Below, in pieces: positions 23,701 to 35,700 of a stretch of 64,000 nucleotides of DNA. The position numbers and the translations under genes were made by a program. The DNA comes from Parapristionchus giblindavisi (Eukaryota; Nematoda; Chromadorea; Rhabditida; Diplogasteridae): NCBI GenBank assembly GCA_943737045.1, contig CALSFV010000351.1:236084-300083 (forward strand), given 5' to 3'. Under the pieces are notes generated by a model. The model ran no database searches. It saw only the letters and a list, made by a program, of their open reading frames with translations, and was not told the origin of the DNA. Within the stretch, counting starts at the first letter, position 1. Each line of letters opens with the position of its first letter.

Positions 23701-26700
23701 CAACCCCCGCCGGACATTCGCGAGGACTTTCGATCTGGGGCTCAATACTTTCATCATAGACACATACCGGGGAGAGACCGATGAAAGTTATAGTGAAAAC
23801 GCCCTTAAGCTCAAACCCGGCTCACATATGTCACATTAAGTAAAAAATATGAAAAATCATAACTTTTCAATCGCGATAGCTAGGACTGTAATATCATATT
23901 GTTCTGGATAAGTTTTTTCGTGTCTGATTTTAAAGGTGGTGTCCCACGAATATTTTCGTGAACAAACTGTGAAGACAGAAAGGTAGCAAAAGTTATTCTA
24001 CGTACAGTACACTATTTATTTTGTGCTGATTTAGTCTATTGATCGCTAGAAAAAGGGAGCGTAACCTCACTCAATGGTCTCTTCGACGCGCAATGCTCTC
24101 TCGTTGTTAGAGAACAGAGAAATAGTGTGCGCAATGAAGAGGTCATTGAGTGAGGTTACGCTCCCTTTAATGAACCATCAGGCCCGGTTCAGGGAAGGGC
24201 GCGCTTTTTGAAAATTGAGGAAATTCGGGAATATGTTGCGAACTTGCGTCAAACGGGTAACGAGTCTGAACGTTTACCACTGCGCTATGGGATAGATGAG
24301 ACGCTGCGCTAATTCTTCGCATACCACTTTGCATTCGCATAAGAGGAGTGTAGTGATTTATCTGAACATTCGCGGGCCACCATCTTTAAGATTTTTCCTC
24401 GTCTACCCTCATTGAAGAGAGACGGCAAGCACTGACATAGTACAGATTGTAGCCCTGACAATTATGTACATGATGGTCACATTTCCGTAGAAATCCAAGT
24501 TACTGAAACTTCGAGAATTGCAACTGAATGTGAGATATGTGTAATTTGCAAAAATCGAAAATTAAATTTCTTGTAAATCGCAAGAGTAAGAGGTAGCTTT
24601 ATTCCGTCATTATACTCGTAGTAATGCTAGTGCACAGGAAAAATATACAAGTAGACTCGGACTACATTTTAAAAAAATGTAGAAAAATCATTATTTTATT
24701 TTATTTTTTTCAACCCCCACATTCAGTCGACCGTCAACCAGGCAAGTTGATTCATAGGGCGGATGGTGGCTGTTGCATGTGCGTTTGCAGAAACGACTGC
24801 AACATGAAGAATCGTCGTTTCGCAGATCTCGAATTTATTTTTTAAATTATCAAACTTGAATATTTATATGTTTATTTCATATAAATCGGTTGGAAGGTAG
24901 CGTGCTGCATCCAAAGCTGTACCATTTTTTCAGTGGGAGGGAACTGTACTTGAATACCATAATCGTCAGGAATCGCGAACTGATTTTTTTTCAGTCGACC
25001 CATGATTTTCAACCATGTTCATGGTTGAGAATGGCTGAGGTCGAAAAATTCATGATGATCCCAGACCAAATACTATTTGGCATTATATCAACAGTGGGCT
25101 AACTTTTATTTTTATGGATTCCATAACTCGAATTACCGTACTAGTAATGCACGCACCTGAATTTTCCGAGAATTTCACCACATTATTATAGGATACGGTA
25201 GCTAGATTACGTCATGGTCATGGTTGAGATTCGGGAGTCGACTGAAAAATAATCAGTTCGCGATTCCTGGCGATTACAGTAGTTCAATACCGTATACTCC
25301 TACTAATAAAAATGGTACAGCTTTGGATGCAGTACGCTACCTTCCAACCGATTTATATGAAAGAAACATATAAATATTCAAGTTTGATAATTTAAAAAAA
25401 TAAATTCGAGATCTGCGAAACGACGATTCTTCACGTTGCAGTCGTTTCTGCAAACGCACATGCAACAGCCACCATCCGCCCTATGAATCAACTTGCCTGG
25501 TTGACGGTCGACTGAATGTGGGGGTTGAAAAAAATAAAAATAAAATAATGATTTCTCTGAATTTTTTTTAAATGTAGTCCGAGTCTACTTGTATATTTTT
25601 CCTGTGCACTCGCATTACTACGAACATAATGACGTAATAAAGCTCCCTCTTACTCTTGCGATTTACAAGAAATTTAATTTTCGACTTTTGCAAATTACAC
25701 ATATCTCACATTCATTCGCAATTCTCGAAGTTTCAGTAACTTGGATTTCTACGGAAATGTGACCATCATGTACATAATTGTCAGGGCTACAATATGTACT
25801 ATGTCAGTGCTTGCCGTCTCTCTTCAATGAGGGTAGACGAGGAAAAATCAATCAGACACGAAAAAAACTTATCCAGAACAATATGATATTACTGTTCAGC
25901 TGTGTTTGTAAGAGTGTATGACATGCTGTTCACCAATAAAAAGAAATAAAAGTCCTAGCTAGCGCGATTGAAAAGTTATGATTTTTTAAAAAATTTTACT
26001 TAATGTGACATATGTGAGCCGGGTTTGAGCCTAAGGGCGTATTCACTATAACTTTCATCGGTCTCCCCCCGGTATGTGTCTATGATGAAAGTATTGAGCC
26101 CTAGATCGAAAGTCCTCGCGAATGTCCGGACCATGCTCGAGTCTTACCGAGCCGGACTCTTAAATTAGATTTTTTTCAATGTTTGATCCCATGTGACAAT
26201 TGTGAGTATAGAAAGCTAGGGTAATGTTTATTTTAGTTTGTCAAAAGGGGATGCCATTGTAGCAATTGAACTTTGGATCTCCAGGGTACTATAAGAGCAT
26301 TCCTCTAGAGGCTAGACAATACGAGCTATACAATGCACAGTCAGTGTTTTGTTAATGTGGAGTCGAGTAACCCCCCCCCTAGGTAAAAGGTAAAAAGTTA
26401 ACGTTTTCCGGTTATTCAAGTAGGTCCTGCAGGAGATCACTGCTAGGCCAGTGAAAATTCAGACTAGGGAGTGGTAAGAACAGGAGAACTCTTTTAGGAA
26501 ATGGCTAATCAAGGAATCGGGGTGAAGTGAGGTCTACCAACCCTTTCCCGGCTTCTCCTAGCTTTACATTGGGTTTTGGGCAGACTTATTTTTGCTTTTG
26601 TCTTATCTAGTAGAGTCGGCTATTCGGGGGTTGCGTGCCTGCAATGGCTCGTAAAATCATTGCGGGCTCGCAACCTGCTAGAGAGGCGAGGGGGAAGCGA

Positions 26701-29700
26701 TTGCGGAAAGGGGCGTGGCTTCGCAAGGGACGTTGCGGGCAACACGAATAGCCAATTCTATTATCCAGGAAATCCAAATATGCCCTATATGTCAATTTTC
26801 CATAACTGGCTATTTTGTCTTTCGACTCCATAGTGAGAGACAAAGTGGACAAACTGCCTAAACAGTTCATGCGTGACTACACGATGTACGTATGCACTAC
26901 ATTTCGAGGCTGTTATATTGTGTGAAGTGCACTTAGCGTGTAGTGCTTTCTTCCGTTATGCAACTATGATATAATACATTGTCTCACTGCACTCTATTTT
27001 CATGAAGATTTCCCAACGCGCCATATGCTGTACTTACCTTTCCTGCGCGCAATCAAATAGCGACTGACAAACGTGACAAGCGTAGAGAAATTTTGAAAGT
27101 GAATGCTATTGTCAAATAATGTATCTTACCTTTCTAATCAAATCGTCCGTCCTTATCGGCTTATCGGGCAGTGCCCAACAGTCTCCTTGCAGACACCACA
27201 GATTGTCAGGACACTGGTCATCGTGATCGCAAGGACCTGTTTAATATTTGAACTTTGATCTTTGATATGTGATCTTTGAACTTTGATATGCGATATTTAA
27301 AATGTGTGTAGAGTGTAAAACTAGTGGATTCGTTTACGATACTTCATCCATGCTTCTGAACATGCTAAGTGAACAAAATCTTTCAAGGCAGAATTTTACT
27401 CTCCGTTCTGGCAACACGACAACGAAAGAGAAAGTGTTTGGCCAGAGGAATGAGTATCAAATTAGCTCTTGATGTGGCTTGAAGAGAGGGTGACCTCTCT
27501 CAATGGCCTCTTCACTGCGCACACTATTTCTCTGTTCTCTAACAACGAGAGCGCATAGAGCGTTGAAGAGACTTTTGACTAACATTAAGGTGTCAGCTCC
27601 TTTAAAGCTACACCCCAAGCTAATTTGAAACTCTCCGCTCTGGCAATTCTCTCTCACTTTCTTTGTTTACGAGAGAGTATTGCCAATCCAGAGGGTAAAA
27701 TTAACATGGGGTATTCCTTTAACGACATTTGGAAACTTGCTGTTTATTAAGAATGTAAGAGCAACACATTCTCAAAATTTCAAGAAAGAGGGCGCGTACT
27801 GTTTAATGTGGTACATGTAAGGAAAGTGAGGGGAATTAAATTAAGAAGGTGTTCACTGGGTCAGACTTATAATCAAGATATATTATGTAGGTATCTGATC
27901 AGAGTATTCGAAATTGTAATATATAATAGAGAGGAAATGATATAATCTTTATGAAACATAACTATTAGAACCAAGAAAAATTCCACAGACACTCCCGCGA
28001 AACTTACGAAACGTTGATTGGCACTAGGTCGAATGAGAACCGATGAATAATAACCAGATGATATCCATTTGTATATGAGAGAATGGCGCTAATCAATAGA
28101 CAAATGTCTGTAAATGATTATCATCCAGTCGGATATTATCCTTCTCATTCGACCTAGTGCCGCTTTTTTATTTCGATTAGTAATAAAATTAAATAAGTAT
28201 TCCACTTTCGTCAATGAACACTGTATTCCTCATGCATATTACTGCCCGACACCGATACAAGTAATCAATAAATCGAAGATGAAGCATGCAAGTTGTTTAT
28301 TCGATCGATAATGTACAGTCATGTGGAAATATAAAACCGGACCAAGTTGACGACATCCTCAAAGCTCTATCATTCATAGAATACAGCGAAATAGTGAATG
28401 GATCAGGCATTACCCCATTTTGGACGATTTATAACGAACTGTTTTCCTTAATTTTATATTTAAAAAGATGCAACATCCTTTAGTAGCAGTGAAAATTAAA
28501 AGTTCCAAAATGGAATCCAAGACCAATTCGAAAGTTCCAAAATGGGATAGTGCCGGAGAATGAAAATGAATTTGGAAAACATGCGAATACGAACAAATGT
28601 TTACAGATATACATAACATATTAAAACATGCACAGGGAACAGAAACTTTAATACTTTAATGATAGCTACAGATTCGACCATGCGAAGTGTTCTGAACTGG
28701 TGTTCAAAGTCATGAAAAGCAAAGAAATGCTAGAAAATTGTGTTATTGACTGGATTTCATTTCTTTTCTTTTCGAGATTTTTGAAAAGACTATGAATACT
28801 TAGGGTTGCAAGATCAATCGATTACATGACAAGCACTACTATGCCTAGGGTGAACAGTACAATTGTTGAGAAACCGTGGGCACTACTCCAGAAAACCGGA
28901 CCAATACAATGGGCCAGTCCAAAAAGGACGAAAAATAAAGTAAACATGAAAGAAAGAACTTTTTATTCTAGACTTTTAAACTATGCTTTTGGAATGGTCG
29001 GGTGTTCTAGAGTAGAGTGAAACTCTGGTCCTCGAACTATCTAGTACCTGGCCATTGCAACCTATCGTCCCTGAAGGTCTTCACAATCGTTGCCCGCTTG
29101 TACCGGCCAAAGTAGGGAGAGTGTCGCTGAAATTATTGAGATCAAATTTCCAGTTTAAAATGACTGATACCTGATCCAGGTGCATTGGAGCTCCCATCAC
29201 AACGGCTTCAGAGCTCTTGACTAGTGGAGCTGGAAGTACTCCATTAAATGAATTTTTAAAAAAATCAAAAAAAAATTTGGCAATTATTTTAACTCATTAC
29301 CATTGGACCGTCACAAAACTCAAGCTATTCATTAGATTTCTGAACGTGGAAAACTGTTTGCCGAGAAACGTGACGTCACAAGAGTTGGAGAAGGATTTTG
29401 GGAAAGCCTCCGCCTACGATCACATATATCGGCAAACGGTTTGTCAACGTTCATTCATACAACGTAAGTTGACAGAGCGGAAAGAGATAGAACTGTAAAA
29501 CCTCACCAATACTTCGAACTCCTTGAAAGCTCTCGTCCCACTCGCAGCTGCCACTCTTCCTCATATTCTGCTTGTATCTGAAAGGGAATCCGGTATAGCT
29601 TTATTTATTTATTTCATCAAATGTAATATATAATCATAAACATAATACTAACAAAAGGAAAGAGGGAGATGGATTTTAGCGATTTGTTTTTGGCTTAGCT

Positions 29701-32700
29701 CTAGGGGAAAATGTTGATAATTTTTAAAATAGAAATGTTCTCTCACACACAGTGAACACAGAGTGTGGTCATAATGATCACTGGTGTGAGGTGTGACAAT
29801 GAAAAATAGTAGCAAAGATCAGGGAACGATGACGGTCAAAATACACCATTGTACACCAAAACACAATTCTTTTTGTCAATTTTCCATGATTTCAATGACC
29901 GCTATCTCTGTGTTGGAGAAAAACCGTGACTCACCCTGGTCTGCACTGGCACTTGCTGGCATCACAGAATTGCGATGACTCCGGACAGTCTTCGGACGTG
30001 TCGCAGGCTGGAATCAATAAGTGAATTTAATTTAATTTATCATACATTGAATAAATGTGACAACAAGTGATAAATAAATAGTGTGAATTATGTTTTGGCG
30101 AGGCAAAAAAATAAGATCATTTCATGTTAAAAAAAGGAGAACACTCTCGTACACAGTCATTATGCAATTTTTCTTAAATTCTCTGGTTTTCTCGCGGTAT
30201 TTGGATACGAATACTCTAGAGATCATAAATCATACACAAATAAAGAGCATTATCAAAATAGAGTATGAAAATTACTGAAATTTATGTTTCGTAAACATCT
30301 TTTCTTTGAAAATAGCTCACGTAGCGATTGCCACAAGCACTGGCAGTCCTGACATCCATTGTCGTTTATGAAGACGAAGCAGTTTCGAGGACAACGTTTG
30401 GGAGGAGGGCAGGCTGGAAATATTATTAATTATTGGAATTATTTTTAAAATATTGATTCTGTGATTAATCGAGAGTCTTGAATAACCTTTAAAACTATGA
30501 AAGAACAATGCAATAGAGTTGAAAACTGAATGAAAATGATAAGACACAATAAGAATTCCTCATGAAATGGAAAAAGTGCTCACTCTCAGTGTATCCTCTA
30601 GTCTTGGTATTATTCGTTCCTCGTTGTGCTTCTGACGGTCGAATAGTTATTACATCAACGACCTTCTTTTCGTCCTGATTTGGAATAAATAAAATAAATA
30701 CATCGCTCAAATAATGAAACAAAATTGTGTAGATGGAGTGGTAAGAGTAATGTATTATATCAACGAAAACACATATTTGAAAAAAAAGCTAACTTCATTA
30801 GCATGTTCATGTTCCTTCAGTGCGTTTCTGCTCGTGATGTCCTCGATGTTTACTTGTGGCTGAACAAAAAGATTTTGTATCCATACTGTATCGCGATTAT
30901 ATATTTAATTAAATTATTACCATGATAATAATTATACGAATACACTTTTCAAGGCATAGTTCCATGTCAAACAAGAACTTACAATAGTCTTTTCCCCCTT
31001 CTTCTTCTCCGTTATACCAATTTCAGATCCTTTTCCGGTGCTCTGAACCACCTCAGTAGTAGTGTTCTCCTTATCCAGCTTAATCAAGTTAGATGAAGTG
31101 GTACTATTGAGTTTTTGAGAGATATATTGATGTATTTGTCCTTAAAAAATACCTTTTCTATATTCTGAAGATCATTCGAAATATCGTAAGGATTAGCGAA
31201 GATGGGCTCCGTGATATCCTCCGGTGCATCAGTAACCTCAAAAAATGTTATTTACAATTAGTAATAAAGTAGAAAAAACTTGTCAATTTTAACGAATGCT
31301 ATAATCACGATATTCTGCTCTTACATTTTTTCAAAGTAGTCAGAAAACTTCAGAATAAAAAAAAACAACTTGCCTGTTCGGTCTCGCTATTTTTGCCGCT
31401 GGACGCTGCATCATATCCATGTCTCGTCGGTTCCTCTGCCTGATTATTGATTATTCACGCATTATCGATCCGTTTTGTGTCTCGAAATCAAAAGAAAAAA
31501 GATGAAGTCATAGTCAAAAAGAGTATTCATAACTTTCCATGTCAATTGAAAACTTTGAAGCGTACAATGACAATCAACCTTTGACAATCTAATGACAACC
31601 TAATGACAATCTAATGACAACTTGACAACCTACCTTTGACAATCTAATGACAATCCGGTAATGTACCTTTTCAGTGTTGTTGGAGCGAGAAAGCAGTTGA
31701 TCTTCATGGACTGAATCATCTGTTACCGCAACATTAGCGAGAGTTGTCACTTCATCCGCCTACAAATGTATTCTCTTTTTTTTAAATTTTTATCTGTTTA
31801 TTTTCAAAGAGTGTATCTTTACGTGCCCTCGTCAACATCAGTTAACGCTCATGGTCAGTTCTAAAGTTACGAAAAGAAAAGAAGAGGCCACTCTCCTCTT
31901 TTTGAGCACTTTCTTGCAACTCTTTCTTGCCTTTGTTATTTTCGGAAATTAAAGGCACACCCACTCTGGCAATGCTCTCATGAGAGAGTGTTGCCAAAGC
32001 ACAATTAGATGGGATATGGATGACACATAATCCTCACAGTACAATTAGCTGGGATATGGATGACACATAATCCTCACTTTGTCTATTTACTGATAATATG
32101 TCAACGAACCTCTTCGTTATCCACCTCATCCGTTGTCAGCATAGACTCATCCGTGGTATTCTCATCGTCCTGAAATTAATATTTAAAAATTATTTTGAAA
32201 ATGTTTTAAATTCACCATTTCCGGCGACATCGTGATGTCTCCAGCGATACTATCTTCATCGTCGCCAATCAAGGGAATAGTGTCGTTCGATCCAATGGAC
32301 AGATCAGTTGAGTCCAGGATATTCTGAAATAGGAACAATTAGATTAAAGGTAGAGTGACCTCACTCAATTGCCTTCATTGCGCACACTATTTCTCTGACA
32401 ACGAGTGAGCGTAGAAAGTTGAAAAGGCCATTGAGAGAGGTCTCAGCCCCTTTAACAATATTAATAGATGTACAGGTTCGCATGCATAATATGCAAATTT
32501 AAAAAAATTGTTGTATTGTGTCTAATGTATACAATTCAGATGTTCCGTGGGTGATAAAATGACGGACTGTTAACATCTAGTTTAATAATTTTAATTATAA
32601 TTTTAATTTTATTATTATATCATACGCCTTTCAAATTAGTTCAATGCGAGTCACATTATCCTGAATAACTAACAATATGGACTTTTATATGGAAACCAGG

Positions 32701-35700
32701 ATATTCTGAACCAGGAACATTCATGTTCAATTAATGATACAAGAGACGTAACGGACTATTGTAATAATGATATCTAATGCTGAAAGATTTCAAAAACATT
32801 TAAATGAGATAATATTTTAACAATATGATTTAATATTCAATATTTTGATAAAGCGTATCCGTATCCATTATAATAATGAGATTCTGATATTATTATAGCA
32901 CACGATAATGTCAGTTCAAGGCGATTTACGTTATGTTGAATAACTATGACAAGAGGAAAGCCAAAAGAACAACAATTCGATATTAATCTAATAAAATATT
33001 TACAGTATTACCTCAGTAGTTGCCTCAAAATCAATCGATACTTCTTCAGTCTCATTGATCTTGGCTCCATTATCGATCGTATTATTGATAGATTCCATGA
33101 CCACATTGACCTCCTTCTCATCGTCCTTCTTCGTCGTTGTCTCCATTTTCACCTCGACTTCGCTCTCCACTGCTTGATCTTTGATCTCGTATGGGTTCCG
33201 CTCCTCTTTCTTCGCTTCAACAGCTTGATCGTAGCCGGTAGCAGATACCGTAGTCACCTCAGGAACTACCGTAGTCACCTCAGGAGCTACCGTAGTCAAA
33301 TCATCGGTGCGAGAGACAGATTCGACGCCCGCGTTGTATGCCTCTCCCACAGAGTCCAACACTGCCAGATTCGCTCTAGCCGTGGCTAGTGTGGTCGGAG
33401 CGGTGGAGGTTACGGTAGTCTCTGTCGTTTGGGAAACTTCGTCGCTGGCTGAAGCTATGGAGCGGATGTCGTACGACACTTCAAGCTGATCAAACTCTGG
33501 GGTTGTCTCTGACGTTGGTGTAGTGGATACTGTAGTCGGTGTAGACGCTTGTGTGATGGATACTGTAGTAGTTTGTGCTGGGGTAGCAACTGTAGTGGGT
33601 GGGCCTTCGGAGGTTGTAGTTATATTGTCTTCGGTCACCGAAGATTCAACGAGAGCGTCAACGGGAAAACCGTAGATGTTCTCATCCACCGAGAAGGGAG
33701 CGTCCTGTAATCAATAAGTTCTATGCGAAATTCGAGAATTGTTTTAAAGGTGGAGTCCGGCGAATATTTTCTTGAACAAACTGTGAAGACAGAAATCTAG
33801 CCAAAGTGATTCTGCATACCGTTCATAGATTATTTTATGCTAATTCAGCTTATTGATCGCTAGAATCATGAACGAATCATGCTTGATGTACAGGCAAAGG
33901 CGCGAAATTTTGAAAATAAGAAAGTTCGGCAATAGGTTTCGAACCCGCGACGTTACGCTAACTAGACAGCGCATTTACCACCAAAGATGCCTGGCCACGC
34001 TAATTTCTTACATATCACTAATCTCTTGCACAAATGATGTCACGTATTTGCATAGACATTCGAGGGCCTCCACCTTTAAGTGTGAGTGTAAAATGTAGTT
34101 TTCATACTAATCTTTCTTTTACTTTGATTCTAATTTGACTCTCCGCTCACTCTTTCGTAAACAAAGAACGCGAGAGAGCATTGCCAGAGGTGCAGGTTTC
34201 AAATAAGCTCTGTATGTTCATTTAAAGGGAGCGTTACCTCACTCAACGGTCTCTTCGACGCGCAATGCCCTCTCGTTGTTACAGAACAGAGAAATAGTGT
34301 GCGCAATGAAGAGACCATTGAGTGAGGTAACGCTCACTTTAAACGAACAAATAGTACAGTGTAATAGTTAATGAAAAATGAATGAATCCATGATGAGACA
34401 AAAACATACAGTTATCTCTGTCGCATTAGAAGTCTCCTTCATAATGTCGAGGCTAAAATAATAATTTTCATAAAAAAATTTTTAAACGAATGTGTCATGT
34501 AAATTCTCACGTTGGAGAATTTTCAACAGCCGCTGATTCCTTCTCCTTACTTGGCTCTGAGAGTTTCTGAAATCATTTATATCGACATATCAAAAGAGGT
34601 GTAAGATCTAACAAGATCAAAGATCAAATAATGTAAGATAAATGATCAATGAGCAAGAGCACTGACTTCCTTATCCATGTCTTTGGTTGGTTTCTTGTCC
34701 AAAACCGGTAGCACCTTCTCTTCGTCGATTTCCCTACCGAAATAGTCCAGCTTCTTCGGTTCCTTCTCCAGCTCTCCTAAATACACTCTTTATTTCTTAA
34801 TTTAATTTAGTTTTAACAAATGGACTATCATATTATAGTTTTACTTAAAGTAATGCCTGAAAGGCACAAACCGAGCAAACTTTTAATCGCCACTCTGGTC
34901 AGGCTCTCTCAAAAAAAATCGTTCGTCAGAGCACGAAGGATTTCAAATTAACTCGGCATGAACCTCTAAAGATCATAAACCAAAAGTCAAAAGTCTATTC
35001 ATAGCTATTGAGAGAGGAAGAGCATACCTGCTTGAGCCAGGACATAGTTACCGTTCTTCTGCTTCACTAGCTGCATCGGGGACATTCTAAAAGATGTACA
35101 ACAATGAATATGTACGTTCGTATATTGTAAATAACGACGGGCCTAGACCGATTCTCTAATGTCATAACATTTCCTTACGTATGTATAATAATATGGGATA
35201 TGGAATAAGAATAAATGGAAAAAATATGATGATTTTTTTGATTGATCTCCCTCTTCGTCCTTAAACATACCGCCCTATTATTATATATATTTGATGGAAT
35301 AAAGAATAAATAAATAAATAAATAAATTTACTGACGTGGTTCCGGGTGGCGAGGGTTCAGTAGAGGGTGGACTTGTCGTCATGACCGGTTGATGGGTATG
35401 AATATCGATCTGTGGGGCTGCAAGGATATTTATTTATTTATTTATTTACTTTAATTAATTATTTATTTATTTACTTTAATTATTTATTTATTTATTGATT
35501 TATTGATTTATTTATCCATAACTTAGTAACAATAATGAAGAAAATGAGTTGCTGGTGCTCGCTTTCTCGAATTAAAAATTGTTCGCACACCACTCTGTTG
35601 ATTTCATGTTTCGCAATTGTCATACATTTATGGATTTCGTAGTTTTGCTGATTCGTAGTTACATATTGAGCGTATAAAAATCGCTTGTTTTATTTGTAGA

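Larger units (their letters stand above)
23709..26159. mobile_element. foldback element B, second copy, with nested insertions
   Basis: It shares arm sequence with element A (for example CACATACCGGGG, CCGGCTCACATATGT, CAGCCACCATCCGCC) and ends at GCCGGACTC followed by TTAA. The left terminal 30 bases are missing. The left arm carries an insertion (23934-24385) that the right arm lacks. The whole element lies in the intron between exons 20 and 21 of gene B. Confidence 0.75.
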
